This document shows positions 48,700 to 58,959 of a stretch of DNA of 64,000 bases, in pieces; positions within the stretch are counted from its first letter, which is position 1, and each line of letters starts with the position of its first letter. Under the pieces are notes generated by a model. It saw only the letters and a program-made list of their open reading frames with translations. It was not told the DNA's origin and did no database searches. Source of the DNA: CAVXNB01 sp963763085 (GTDB taxonomy: Bacteria > Actinomycetota > Acidimicrobiia > Acidimicrobiales > Bog-793); the NCBI GenBank assembly GCA_963763085.1, contig CAVXNB010000008.1, positions 1 through 64,000 of the forward strand, read 5' to 3'. A program made the translations under genes and the position numbers.

Positions 48700-49848
48700 A
48701 TGTGGCCCATGAAGCGACCGGCGGTCCAGGAGGTTCGCCTAGCGCTCCCGGATGGCTCCCGGCACGATCTGCACAACGGCCGCGAGCCGTTGCAGCGCCG
48801 ATCGTCCCTCTTCTCACGGAACCGTCTCGAACGACAATCAAGTACTCCCTCGGTCCTCGCCACGGTCCTGCTCGTTGCCTTGGCGTTGCTGACCGTGGCC
48901 GCTCTCCTGATTGCTGATCCCGCCGGCGTCACCTCGCCCCGCGCTCATGACGCTCGTCCCGTGACAGCGCCGTTCGGAGGCAATCCGCACGCTTTCGGCT
49001 TGTCGCCGTCAACCGGTGCTCAGGGTGCGGCCCAGGTCCATCAGATCGAGGGACTTCTCGGAAGGAAGGTCGATCTGGTCAACTTCTTCCTCGGATGGAA
49101 CGATCCCGGCTTCGACACGAAGGCCCTCGACCAGATCGAGGCCTTAGGTGCCCTTCCGGAGGTGACGTGGGAGCCCTGGGATTACCGCCGCGGTACGAAC
49201 CAGGGCCACTACGCCTTGTCGCGCATCATCGCCGGCGACTTCGACGGCTACATACGATCGTGGGCCAGGGCCGCGGCGGCATGGGGCAAGCCGTTGATGC
49301 TTCGCTTCGCCCAAGAGATGAACGGCAACTGGTACCCGTGGGGAGCGGCGGTCAACGGTAACAGCCCTGGTGAGTACGTGCAGGCCTACCGGCATATTCA
49401 TAAGCTCTTCACCTCCGTCGGGGCGACGAATGTCATCTGGGTCTGGAGCCCGAATATCTTGTATCCCGGTGGTGTCAGCTTGTCATCGGTCTACCCCGGG
49501 AACGCTTACGTCAACTGGATCGGCGTGGACGGCTACAACTGGGGAACGAGCATTCCCAGAAGGGGCGGTTGGCGTTCTCCGAGCGCCGTCTTCGTCCCCA
49601 CCCTGAACGCACTGAAGCGACTGGCACCGACCAAGCCGGTCATGATCGCCGAGACCGCCAGCGCCGAGCAGGGCGGGAACAAAGCCGACTGGATCACCAA
49701 CCTGTTCACGCTGCTCCAGCACTACTCCGAGGTCAAGGCGGTTGTGTGGTTCAACTACGTGAATGGCCCGACGGACTGGCAGATCACCAGCTCGAAGACT
49801 TCCGTCCAGGCGATGGCGAACAGCTTGAGCAGCGATTGGCAGCGCTGA
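48700..49848 (+). CDS. Membrane-anchored GH26-family glycosyl hydrolase
   Basis: About 382 residues. A cytoplasmic basic tail is followed by one membrane segment (VLATVLLVALALLTVAALLI, residues ~52-71), then an outside catalytic domain. The acid/base Glu sits in LMLRFAQEMNGNWYPW (~206) and the nucleophile Glu in PVMIAETASAEQ (~318), the two hallmark GH26 strands; aromatic VIWVWSPN and VDGYNWG line the cleft. GH26 enzymes cut beta-mannans or mixed-linkage beta-glucans. GGAGG precedes ATG 48700; ATG 48709 is also possible. It precedes, convergently, the GT2 gene, so it may trim or release that polymer. Confidence 0.85.
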   Translation: MWPMKRPAVQEVRLALPDGSRHDLHNGREPLQRRSSLFSRNRLERQSSTPSVLATVLLVALALLTVAALLIADPAGVTSPRAHDARPVTAPFGGNPHAFGLSPSTGAQGAAQVHQIEGLLGRKVDLVNFFLGWNDPGFDTKALDQIEALGALPEVTWEPWDYRRGTNQGHYALSRIIAGDFDGYIRSWARAAAAWGKPLMLRFAQEMNGNWYPWGAAVNGNSPGEYVQAYRHIHKLFTSVGATNVIWVWSPNILYPGGVSLSSVYPGNAYVNWIGVDGYNWGTSIPRRGGWRSPSAVFVPTLNALKRLAPTKPVMIAETASAEQGGNKADWITNLFTLLQHYSEVKAVVWFNYVNGPTDWQITSSKTSVQAMANSLSSDWQR

Positions 49849-49854
49849 GGGCCG

Positions 49855-51438
49855 CTAGCCGGCGTGTACTTCCTGGCGTTCGAGCAACGCTGGCGCTGGA
49901 CTGCGTACCGGCGACAGAAGCCGCGCCGTTGACGCGGCAAAGGCGAGGCCGAGGAGGATGACGATCACGTACCGCGTCGAGTGGTACTGGACGGTGCGCC
50001 CAATTGCCAGTGCGAGCCAGGCGACTGATATCAGGCCGTTCCAGGTCAGAACCCCGACCTGGAACCTGCGCACGGAACTGACCCCGGATCCTGACGCCTG
50101 CCAGGCCATGGTCTTGCCGCGCATGTAATCCCAGATCGCCAGGGCGTGCGCCCATCCTCGAGCCGTCGACAGCGGGACGACTTCGGTGGCGCGGTACGCA
50201 CTGCGACTCCAGAGCGGAATCAGGATGGCGCTCGCCGCCAAAGCGATCAAGATCAACCTGGAGTTCTCGATGGTGATGACGCGTGGCCGGAAGATCAGCA
50301 AACAGAGGGGTATCAACGGCACGGCGAAGACCGCCAGTGCGGTCTGTACGTAGTAGAAGAAGCCTGAGATATACGTCAGGCGCGCCCGGATCGTCATCGG
50401 GACGGTCCACAGCCTCGAGGTCAGAACCGTGCTCGTGGATCCCGTGCACCAGCGGTACTGCTGGCGCACAAATGCGTCCAAGTTGTCCGGGCACATCCCG
50501 GTCGTGAGCGCCAGAGGCACGTAAGCCAGTTTCCAGCCGTTGCGCCGCGCATCAAGGCCCGTGTGGACGTCCTCGGCGTAGGGGATGAGCGTCGTTCCGC
50601 CTTCGGGCTCCAAAGCAGCGCGCCGGTAGAGTGCGGACGAACCGACGCAAATCGACGCGCCGAGACGGTCCCGGGAGACCTGGATGTTCCGATAGAACAC
50701 CTCCTGCACGGCTCCTGCCGCGCGCTCCACCCACGTCTGTCTGCGGTCGGTGCGAAAGAACTGAGGTGTCTGCACGATGGCGACCTTCTGGTCGTCCATG
50801 TAGGGAAGCGTCTCGGCCAGGAAGTCCGCTCTGGGAACGAAGTCCGCGTCCAGGATGACGAAGAACTCACTCGAGGTATTGGCGAACCCGAATCGGAGGT
50901 TGCCGCTCTTCTTGTGCACGCCCCGGTCCGGCCGTACGGAGTAATTGAAGCCGAACTCGCGGGCTACCGCCCCGGCAATCTCGCTGGCGCCGTCATCCAA
51001 GACATGGGCCGACACCGAGCCCGGATAGGCAAGAATCAGGTTCAGCACTCCTGTCCAGGTGTTCCGAAGCACCTCGATCGGCTCATTGCAGATGGGCAGG
51101 AAGATGTCCACGTCGGGATACCGCGTCGGTTGCCATTCGCCTACGCGTTCATTGTGTCGCTCGAGGTCGAAGCCTCGGCCCGTGAACGACAGCGGTAGGG
51201 CGATGCCAAAAGACATGACGCAGGCGAGGGTGAAAAGTGCGAAGGGCCACCAGCCGGTGGCCAGTTCAAACCAGATCTGGCTCGTGGTCGCGGCGACGAA
51301 GCCCAGGGTCATGACGGCCGCGAGATAGGGAAGCTGGCGGTCGATATAGGTATATTTTTCCTCGTCGTTCGGAGGGTCGGGGAGAACAGGCTGGTTCTCG
51401 TGGCCTCCGCGACGCTGTCGCTCGGCGTCCGGTCGCAT
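49855..51438 (-). CDS. Cellulose synthase-like GT2 glycosyltransferase
   Basis: 527 residues, intact; ATG 51438 overlaps the upstream gene stop (ATGA). Two N-terminal membrane helices (residues ~37-58, 66-84) are followed by a GT2 domain with DDG (148-150), DAD (197-199), TPQFF (224-228), YAED (287-290) and QQYRW (326-330). This complete D,D,D,Q(Q/R)xRW set marks a processive beta-glycan synthase. About five further membrane helices close it. No PilZ domain. The UDP-sugar and product are unknown; cellulose-like or other beta-glucan is plausible next to a GH26. Confidence 0.9.
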   Translation of the reverse strand: MRPDAERQRRGGHENQPVLPDPPNDEEKYTYIDRQLPYLAAVMTLGFVAATTSQIWFELATGWWPFALFTLACVMSFGIALPLSFTGRGFDLERHNERVGEWQPTRYPDVDIFLPICNEPIEVLRNTWTGVLNLILAYPGSVSAHVLDDGASEIAGAVAREFGFNYSVRPDRGVHKKSGNLRFGFANTSSEFFVILDADFVPRADFLAETLPYMDDQKVAIVQTPQFFRTDRRQTWVERAAGAVQEVFYRNIQVSRDRLGASICVGSSALYRRAALEPEGGTTLIPYAEDVHTGLDARRNGWKLAYVPLALTTGMCPDNLDAFVRQQYRWCTGSTSTVLTSRLWTVPMTIRARLTYISGFFYYVQTALAVFAVPLIPLCLLIFRPRVITIENSRLILIALAASAILIPLWSRSAYRATEVVPLSTARGWAHALAIWDYMRGKTMAWQASGSGVSSVRRFQVGVLTWNGLISVAWLALAIGRTVQYHSTRYVIVILLGLAFAASTARLLSPVRSPAPALLERQEVHAG

Positions 51439-53015
51439 CAGGGCCTCCCCGTGCCCGCGAACCACCAGATCTGCATGGTCTTCCGGCCCCAGTGATCTAT
51501 CGGGATCGAATCCGCCAGGCGATAGCCGGGGGTCGTATGGAGGCTTCTGAGTACCGAGGTGTAGAGCGCTGCGTTCTCGGCCGGGTCGATCTCGACAACC
51601 GAGAAGTAGTGATGCTTGATGGCCCGGTCGTAGGCAGGCAGCCCATTGAGCAGCTTGTGCTGAGCGCTGTCCCAATAATAGAAGGAGTAGGGGCCGGTGA
51701 TCTTCTCTGCGGCCGCTATCTCGGGAAGGTAGTAGCGCAGCGGGTTCTGCTGCGCAACGAGGCAGGGACAGCCAACCTTCGGGATGACCTTTGCCAGCTC
51801 GGCATTCATCTTCGTCACGTTCGGCCAGTCAAACAGCCCGCTCGTCTGTGCCTGTGGGATGCCGATAAAGAGCGCGATCCCGGCTGCGACGGCGCCGACC
51901 CGCCAGCCCCGGTCAGGATTGACCTTCCCCGCCGTGTCAAGCAGATAGCCGGCGACGATCGCCCCGAACCAGGCGCCGAAGATGACGTGTTTGTGCAGGC
52001 TGATCAGAGTGTGGATCTGTGCCTGATGCAAGGGCGCCAGAGCACGGCGACGGTCAGCACCGCGCACAGGGCCGTGGTCCGCCTGGAGGACGTGAAGTAG
52101 CTGACGACGGTGCCCGCGAGCGCCAGCCCCAGGACGATGCCGACCCAGGCGAAGGAGTCGGACAGGATGCTTGGCACCGAGGCGGAGAGGCCCTCGGCCC
52201 GGCGTTCAAGGGTTGTGAACAGGATGCCATGGATGTAAGGGCTGCCGCCGAACCGGAACAACACGATGGCGAGCGGGGCAGCGACGTAGACCGCAACGCG
52301 GCAACCTCGGAGCATCGGTCGCAGCCAGCCATCCGTGGGCGCCGTCAGGCAGACGACGGCGAGCACGACCGGAGTCCACAGGGCTGAGGCGTACTTGGTC
52401 GCGTCGGCAAGGGCCAGGGCCAGTCCTGTTCCCACCAGGAACAGCTCGCTGGCCCCAGCGGTGACCGCACCCTGGGACCGAACTGCGCACCAGGTTGCGA
52501 GAGCGATCAGAAAGATCGCCATGGCGTCGTAGGTCGCAAATGCGCCCAGGTTCTGAGTCGGACCGAGCACCACGAACACAGCCGCTGCGCAGGCAGCAGC
52601 GCGTCGGCCGAACAGCCGAAGCGTGGTGGCGTATAAGAGGGCCGTCGCGCCCCAGCATGAAACAGAGAGACAGGAGGCGAGCCCCGGCCAGGCCGCCGAC
52701 ACTGTCCGCGAGGGCCCCCAGCGGCGGATAGATGACCGGCGCGCCCGAGAAGTATGTCGAGAACGCAGGAATGGGAGATCCATGCAGCCAATGAGCCCAT
52801 TCGAGGTGTCCGGCCCAGAGATACAGCGCCTCGTCGGAGAAGGCCGTGTTCGACCTGAGAAGCGACAAGGACAAGCCTGCCTGTACCGCCAGGACAACGA
52901 CCAACGGATGCACCGGCAAATGCCGGCGGCGGCGATACTCGACGACCTGTAGAGGGGGCCGTTCGGGCTGATCGTCTGGCTGGCTCAGCGGTTGGTCGAG
53001 AACGATAGTCGCCAT
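51438..53015 (-). CDS. PMT/ArnT-like membrane glycosyltransferase (frameshifted)
   Basis: Starts MATIVLDQPLSQPDDQPERP at 53015. The acceptor-site region is LSLSLLRSNTAFSDEALYLWAGHLEWAHW, with the DE after the first helix, as in GT39/GT83 enzymes. The frame shifts at ~52630 into LYATTLRLFGRRAAACAAAVFVVLGPTQ with many membrane segments, and at ~52050 into ISLHKHVIFGAWFGAIVAGYLLD. The C-terminal outside part is NPLRYYLPEIAAAEKITGPYSFYYWDS. About 525 residues in total. It uses a polyprenyl-phosphate sugar to modify a surface molecule; it is in operon with the GT2 gene. Confidence 0.78.
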
Positions 53016-53103
53016 GGCCTACCTGCTCAATCCCTGACTGCATTCCGAACTGGGGGCGTGGTCGTCATTGCGAGATCTCACGTCTGCTATCGAGACCGGT
53101 CGG

Positions 53104-55685
53104 TCAGCTCACGGCAGTGGCAATGAGCCGTATTGTTTGCAGGCCTTGGCCGTCCCGGGCGTCGAAGACGTACTCGCCACGGAAATGGCCCGTCCTGGTG
53201 GGACGGAAGACCACCGTCACGGGCACGGGTACGTCCGGATACAGGCCGCTACCTGATGCCAGAGGATGCTCGGCGCGAAACGGTCGCGAGGGGAGCCGGA
53301 TCGTCCAAAGCGAGAGGTTGTCGGCGCCAGTCACCTCCACGTCGAAGGTTCTGGTGACCGAATGGCCGAGGCGAACGGTGCCGAAGCTCACTGATCGTGC
53401 AGGAATTCTGAGATGGCGACTTCCGGCCGTTGCCTTTCCGGTGAGTCCGACCGTGGCCGAGATCGAACCGGCCCGTACGCCAACTGTGGCGCGAACTGGT
53501 CCGGTCCGGCCGGGCGCGTAGGACACCGTGACGGTAGCCGAGGTTGCCGGCTCGAGCGTGCTGCCGACCGCGGGCAGACCCTGAATCTGGAAGCCGCTCG
53601 AGGCGGGCGGCGTCACCTGCGATGTGATCTTCTCCGGCCGGGCTCCTGTATTGGTGATCAGCACCGATTGGACCGCTATGGTCCCCGTCGGCTGCGAACC
53701 GAATGAAAGCGTCAGGGCCGAGCTCGCCAAGGCCGGGCGGGACGTACCGACGCCGAACACCTCGACGGGAACCGGGTTGTAAGCGCCTGTCCCCGATTCC
53801 CACGAAGAGATACGACCACCTTCCGCGGGCGTCGGTCGGGTGGAAGACGACCGGAACGACGAGCTTGCCACCGGGCCTCAGCGTTACCGGCGCGGTGGGT
53901 GCGTCAGCGGCGAGCGCGAACGGCGCCAGGATATGGAGGTTATTGACCGTGACGGCCCGGTTCGCGATGAGCGTCACCTGGCGTGTCACTGACTTGCCGA
54001 CCGGCACCGAGCCGAAATTGACAGCCGTGCCTCCGATCGGCGCCCCGTGAGTGGCGCTGATGCCGCCGAAGCCGAACACCTGTCCCAGCCGGTTGCCCAC
54101 ATACACCCGCCCGTCGTTGGTCGCGACGTTCTCGAACGACGACACCGTGCCGATGGGCCAGGACCGCACCATTTTCAGGACACCACGGACGGGCACCGCG
54201 TCGTAGGCGTTCAACGTCCCGAAGCCGCCGGACGGACCGGTCGAGTAGACGACCCACACCAGCCCGCTCCCGGGGGACTTCCCGGTCGATGTGACCGCGG
54301 GGGAACCCGAGGTGTAGCCGAAGTACCTTCGGCACGGTCGTTTGGCCGGCGAATGTCAACCGAGGTACGCCGTGGGAGGAGCCGAGCTCGAAGGCGTCCA
54401 TCGGGCTCTGGTATGGGACGTAGTAGATGTAGCCCTTGTTGCCGCCGAAGAAGGCAGGATGACCCCACACTCCGTTCACCGGCCCGGTCACGCCGAGCGC
54501 GTCGTTGCCGTGGTTCTTGCCCTGTCCGACGCCACCGAGGTCATTGCGGTTGAGCAGCCAGATTCGCCCGTCCTTGCCCATTTGGACGAGCAGGTCGGGA
54601 TACTTTCGAGTCCCATAGCCGGCCGGGATCGCGAGCGGACCGCCGGAAGCGACGTCGGTGTCGTCCCGGTTCAGCTGCGTGTTGTCGGTCGGCCCAAAGA
54701 AGTCGACGGGTTTCAAGCTGCCGTTCGGCTGCACGCGCAGGTGGAGGACGGCGTCTGCGAGCGTGCCGGGAGGACGGTCACCAGGACCAGTAGGGGGGGC
54801 AATGAGGCCGTTGCCCGTGGCCACGAAGATGCTGTTCGGACCGTCCGACACGAGCCCGCCGCCCGATTGCCACACCCCGCCACCCGCGGTGGCGTAACCG
54901 GCCTCGGTTGACCAGAGCGTCGTGAGGCGAGGCCGGCTGGCGCTGACTCCGGCGACATAGCCGTCCACACGACCATTCGGACCGTACTGGAGTGGGTTGC
55001 AGTGGGCGGCGAACCCCGCATAGATCACGCCGCCGAGCAGCAGCAGTCCCGGGCGCTGCAGCTGGCGCTCGGGGCTGAAGGGAACGGTGGGGCTGTTGGT
55101 CGGGTAGCCCTTGATCGTGACGGGCCAACCCTTGCGCTGACGGCCGTTGACGATGTTGAGGGCGTGCAGCTGGAACACGGGCTTGGTCACTCCGGACCGC
55201 TTGCCGGAGTAGGTCTTGTTGAGCACGTAGAGGTTGTGGTTCGACGGGTCGTACACCGGGGTCGAGGTGACGCCGATGTCCGGCAGGAGATCGGTGCAGC
55301 CGATGGTCGACACCGGCCAGGATGGTCCGAGATCGGTCGACCACCGGATGGCGCCAGTCACCGGATTGAGGCCGTAGACGTGGTTCTCCTCCGTCGCGAT
55401 GATCAGGTAGCCATCGGCGATGAGCGGCTGCGCATAGACCTGCTGTCGTTGCCGACCGGACTCCGGATTTCCGACCACCTCGGGCAGGTTCGTCACGAAC
55501 AGCTGGCCGACGGAGGCGGAAGCGACCTTTGCCGGAGTGAGCGCGGGCTCGTGCGAGTCCCAGCCGGTGCGCAACGTATTGCCGGACACCGTCGTCTCAT
55601 CAGCCCGCGCCATCGTGGCGATCAGAACCAGAAATACTGGCAGCAGCGCGCCGATCACGACTGTCCGGCGCGGCCCCAGACGCAC
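53104..55685 (-). CDS. Secreted PQQ-type beta-propeller protein with C-terminal ASH-like domains (frameshifted)
   Basis: GTG 55685, after GGGGACAAGA, gives MRLGPRRTVVIGALLPVFLVLIATMARADE, a clean signal peptide. Longer forms to 55808 are less likely. The propeller has QVYAQPLIADGYLIIATEENHVYGLNPVTG, VYDPSNHNLYVLNKTYSGKR and ATGNGLIAPPTGPG. The frame shifts at ~54330 (SPAVTSTGKSPGSGLVWVVYSTG) and ~53840. After the propeller come two to three ASH/choice-of-anchor-D repeats (VNFGSVPVGKSVTRQVTLIANRA, LTLSFGSQPTGTIAVQSVLITNTGARP, VSFGTVRLGHSVTRTFDVEVTGA). Likely an outer-face adhesion or scaffold protein. Confidence 0.78.
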
Positions 55686-55847
55686 TCTTGTCCCCGCTAT
55701 CTTCCCTCGCACGGCGGGAAGACTATCAAGCTGTAGCGACGTTGTTTGAAGCGAATACGGCGCGAATCGGGCGTACCAGGGGCGACCTGTCTGGGCCAAT
55801 GGAGCCAAAACGGGAATCCACCACGGGGCGCAACCGTTACACCACTC

Positions 55848-56906
55848 ATGGTGCCCCTTTCGGTTCTCGACCTGGCGACGGTGGCGACCGGTTCGACGCC
55901 GGCACGTGCTCTAGCCGAGACCACACAGTTGGCAGTTCTCGCCGAGCGACTCGGCTACCACCGTCTCTGGGTGGCCGAGCATCACGGGATGCCGGCGGTC
56001 GCGAGCTCCGCTCCTCCGGTGCTCATCGCACACCTGGCCAACGCGACGTCGGTGATCCGCGTCGGCTCCGGTGGCGTCATGCTCCCCAACCATTCGCCCC
56101 TCGTCGTCGCCGAGCAGTTCGGCATGCTCGAGGCGCTCCACCCCGGCCGCATAGACCTCGGCCTCGGTCGCGCACCGGGCACCGACTTGAGAACGGCCCG
56201 GGCCTTGCGGCGGAACGGGGATCTCGGTGCCGACCATTTTCCAAACGACGTCGTCGAGTTGATCGGTTATCTTGCCCCTGACGACGGTCCCCCGAGCCAT
56301 CCGGCCTCAGTCCCGGGACGTGGCTACCTTCCGGAGGTCTGGCTGCTCGGGTCGTCTCTGTTCAGCGCCGAGCTGGCCGGAATCCTCGGTCTGCCGTACT
56401 CGTTCGCGTACCACTTCGCCCCGGGCCTGCTCGATCAGGCACTGGAGCGGTATCGCTCGTCGTTCGAGGCCTCGGTCTTTCTCGGTGCGCCGCACACCAT
56501 GGTCGCGGCGTCGGTACTGTGCGCGCCGACCGAGGAGGAGGCACGCTGGCTGGCTAACTCATCGGCGCTGTCCATACTCCAGTTGCGGACGGGACGTCTC
56601 GGACTTTTCCCGTCGCCGGAGGAAGGCGCTTCCTATCCCTACACCACCGCCGATCGGGCGCTGGTCGAGGACGCGCTGGCGACGCACGTGATCGGAAACC
56701 CGGAGATGGTCAAATCGGCTTTGTTGGATCTGCAACGCCGTACCGGCGCCGACGAGATCATGCTCTCGACTCGGGCCCACTCCTACGAGGCGCGAGCTCG
56801 CTCGCTCGAGCTGGTCGCCGACGTCTGGGACATGGAGCTGGTGACGGCTGGAGCCGGCGGGGGCGTCGCCGACGGGGCGTCGCCGGCGGGGGTATTAGAA
56901 AACTGA
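55848..56906 (+). CDS. LLM-class flavin-dependent oxidoreductase
   Basis: 352 residues, intact. ATG 55848 ([15 protein letters not shown]) opens the luciferase-like TIM barrel: [34 protein letters not shown] is the classical EHH segment, [37 protein letters not shown] the flavin-binding block, and [26 protein letters not shown] the end. It belongs to the group lacking a fixed substrate. It ends in front of a nested inverted repeat and is convergent with the HxlR gene. Confidence 0.9.
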   Translation: MVPLSVLDLATVATGSTPARALAETTQLAVLAERLGYHRLWVAEHHGMPAVASSAPPVLIAHLANATSVIRVGSGGVMLPNHSPLVVAEQFGMLEALHPGRIDLGLGRAPGTDLRTARALRRNGDLGADHFPNDVVELIGYLAPDDGPPSHPASVPGRGYLPEVWLLGSSLFSAELAGILGLPYSFAYHFAPGLLDQALERYRSSFEASVFLGAPHTMVAASVLCAPTEEEARWLANSSALSILQLRTGRLGLFPSPEEGASYPYTTADRALVEDALATHVIGNPEMVKSALLDLQRRTGADEIMLSTRAHSYEARARSLELVADVWDMELVTAGAGGGVADGASPAGVLEN

Positions 56907-56910
56907 CTTG

Positions 56911-56965
56911 AACTTGCCTCCGCATCGAGATTGCGACTGGTCGCAATCATTAACGGAGGCAAGTT
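56911..56965. terminator. Nested perfect inverted repeat between convergent genes (bidirectional terminator candidate)
   Basis: Outer arms AACTTGCCTCCG (56911-56922) and CGGAGGCAAGTT (56954-56965); inner arms ATTGCGAC (56930-56937) and GTCGCAAT (56940-56947) around TG. It starts 5 nt after the LLM stop and ends 16 nt before the HxlR stop. There is no long T-run on either side, so a protein-binding or other role is not excluded. Confidence 0.6.
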
Positions 56966-56980
56966 TTGCGCGAAATTTGA

Positions 56981-57454
56981 CTACCCGAGGACCAGAGCCG
57001 GCGCCTGCTGGCGGCCAACGCCGGGAATCGCCTTCATGTCCCTCGGACCGACCGGCTCCCCGCACGCGCCACACACGAGTACGGCGTCGGCCGATGAGCC
57101 GCACGCCTTGTGGATGACCTGCAACGGCGGCCCGGACGGAGCGGCGTAACGATCCCCCCATTGACGCATGGCAGTCAGTACCGGCCACAGGTCGCGGCCT
57201 TTGTCGGTGAGGCGGTAGTCATACCGCGGCGGGTGCTCGGAGTAGGGGACCCGAACCAGCACGCCGGCGTCGACGAGCCGACCGAGACGCTGCTGGAGGA
57301 TGTTGCGGGAGATGCCGAGCCTCCGCTGGAACTCGTCGAAACGGGTCACCCCCAAGAACGCGTCCCTCACCACGAGCATGCTCCACCATTCGCCCACGAT
57401 CTCGAGGCACTGGGCGACCGAGCAGTCCATGTCGGCGAAGCTCTTCCGTTCCAC
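56981..57454 (-). CDS. HxlR-family regulator with C-terminal Cys-ribbon extension
   Basis: 157 residues, intact. MERKSFADMDCSVAQCLEIVGEWWSMLVVRDAFLGVTRFDEFQRRLGISRNILQQRLGRLVDAGVL is the HxlR winged helix with its N-terminal Cys. After LPVLTAMRQWGDRY a tail carries CGSSADAVLVCGACG, three Cys in a ribbon-like setting that could bind metal or sense thiol stress. Divergent from an MFS exporter across a GTTGC-type inverted repeat, the usual regulator-pump arrangement. Likely represses the pump and itself. Confidence 0.88.
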   Translation of the reverse strand: MERKSFADMDCSVAQCLEIVGEWWSMLVVRDAFLGVTRFDEFQRRLGISRNILQQRLGRLVDAGVLVRVPYSEHPPRYDYRLTDKGRDLWPVLTAMRQWGDRYAAPSGPPLQVIHKACGSSADAVLVCGACGEPVGPRDMKAIPGVGRQQAPALVLG

Positions 57455-57470
57455 GCCACCACCATAGTAG

Positions 57471-57490
57471 GTTGCATCATGAAACGCAAC
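57471..57490. promoter_or_regulatory. Inverted repeat GTTGCAT-n6-ACGCAAC, probable HxlR operator
   Basis: 7-bp arms (one mismatch) separated by 6 nt, in the 53-bp gap between the HxlR start (57454) and the MFS start (57508). A third half-site GTTGCAT overlaps the MFS start codon at 57503-57509. Location fits autorepression of both divergent genes. Confidence 0.6.
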
Positions 57491-57507
57491 GGCGTAGGGT
57501 ACGTTGC

Positions 57508-58959
57508 ATGAGCGAACTGACCGCCTCGGACGTGGACGTCCTGTCCCCCAAAGCTCGCGACCGCCACACCGTCGTCTTCGTCGTGACCGCGTTGGGCGCC
57601 TTCATGGCCTCCCTCGACCTGTCGATCGTGAACATCGCGTTCCCGGCGCTGCAGCGATCGTTTCCTCATGATCCGAGAGCCGCGCTGGCTTGGGTGATCA
57701 CCGGCTACAGCATCGTGTTCGGCTCGTTGCTCGTCACCGCCGGCCGGACTGCGGACCGCCTCGGCAGCCGGCGGATGTTCTTCGCCGGCATGGGCGTGTT
57801 CAGCCTCGGCTCTGCACTTTGCGGACTCGCACCCTCGGTGCCCCTCCTCGTCGCCGGGCGGCTCATTCAGGGGCTCGGGGCCGCGTGTCTGTTGCCCGCC
57901 TCCCTGAGCTTGCTGCTCGACGCCTTCCCGAGCGACCGTCGCTCGCAGGTGGTGGCCCTGTGGGGCGGGGTCGGCGCCCTGGCCGTCGCCACGGGACCGT
58001 CTCTCGGTGCTCTGGTCGTGACCACGGCCGGCTGGAGGTGGGCCTTCTACATGAACCTCCCGATCGCCGCAGCTGCCTGGCTGGTCGGGCGCCGGATCCT
58101 CCCGAGGTCAGCGCCCAACGCCGGCCGGGGCACGCCCGACTACCCGGGCGTACTGCTGGTCAGCTCTGCCCTGGCGGCGCTGGTTCTGGCGATCTCGGAG
58201 GGACCGACCTGGGGCTGGTCGAGCCCGCGAGTCGTCGGGTGCTTCGCCGCCAGCGCAGCTCTCGGAGCCTGGTTCGTCTACCGGTCGGCCCATCATCCCG
58301 AACCCGTGCTGGACCTGAGGCTCTTCCGGGCCCGGTCCTTCAGCGTCGCCAATGCGGCGACCCTGCTCTACGCGATGGGATTCTTTGCGATGCTGCTCGG
58401 AAACATCCTGTTCCTCACCGGGGTCTGGCACTACTCGATCCTCAAGGCCGGTCTCGCCATCACTCCGAGCCCTCTCGTGGTCGCGGCGGTCGCAGGGCCC
58501 GCCGGCCGGATGGCCGCCCGCTTCGGCTTCCGGAAGGTGCTGCTGGCCGGAACGTCGCTGCTCGCCGGCGGACTGTGCTGGTACGCGACCGCGGTCGGTG
58601 TGGAGCCGGACTACCTCGGTCGCTGGCTGCCCGCGACCCTGATCGTCGGTCTCGGTGTCGGCCTGACTTTCCCCGTCCTCAGCGCGGCGGCGGTCTCGAG
58701 CCTGCACCAGGAGCGTTTTGCGGTCGGGAGCGCGGTGAACCAGACCGCCCGACAGGTCGGAGGCGCGATCGGCGTCGCCGTCCTGGTCGTCATACTCGGG
58801 ACCACTCACGGCCCGGCCGCGGCGCTGGCCCACTTCCGGCACCTGTGGTGGTACGCCGCCGCAATGGTCGCCCTCTCCGGGGTGGCCGCCACCCTGCTGC
58901 GTCCCGCACCCGCCGCGCAGCGCCGGCCGGCGCTGCCGGTCTCGGTGAAGGGGACCTGA
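57508..58959 (+). CDS. MFS transporter, DHA2 (14-TM drug:H+ antiporter) type
   Basis: 483 residues, intact. ATALGAFMASLDLSIVNIAFPALQRSF is the DHA2 motif D1-like first helix. WVITGYSIVFGSLLVTAGRTADRLGSRRMFFAGM holds motif A, and GRLIQGLGAACLLPASLSLL motif C-like. There are fourteen predicted helices. ATG 57508 is chosen; ribosome-binding site weak. Followed with a 1-nt overlap (TGATG) by a PaaI-type thioesterase. Exports toxic amphipathic compounds in characterised relatives. Confidence 0.9.
   Translation: MSELTASDVDVLSPKARDRHTVVFVVTALGAFMASLDLSIVNIAFPALQRSFPHDPRAALAWVITGYSIVFGSLLVTAGRTADRLGSRRMFFAGMGVFSLGSALCGLAPSVPLLVAGRLIQGLGAACLLPASLSLLLDAFPSDRRSQVVALWGGVGALAVATGPSLGALVVTTAGWRWAFYMNLPIAAAAWLVGRRILPRSAPNAGRGTPDYPGVLLVSSALAALVLAISEGPTWGWSSPRVVGCFAASAALGAWFVYRSAHHPEPVLDLRLFRARSFSVANAATLLYAMGFFAMLLGNILFLTGVWHYSILKAGLAITPSPLVVAAVAGPAGRMAARFGFRKVLLAGTSLLAGGLCWYATAVGVEPDYLGRWLPATLIVGLGVGLTFPVLSAAAVSSLHQERFAVGSAVNQTARQVGGAIGVAVLVVILGTTHGPAAALAHFRHLWWYAAAMVALSGVAATLLRPAPAAQRRPALPVSVKGT

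Noticed and set aside
50563..51198. Plus-strand open frames opposite the GT2 gene
   Set aside because: They mirror the conserved GT2 catalytic region on the other strand and show no family motif or ribosome-binding site.
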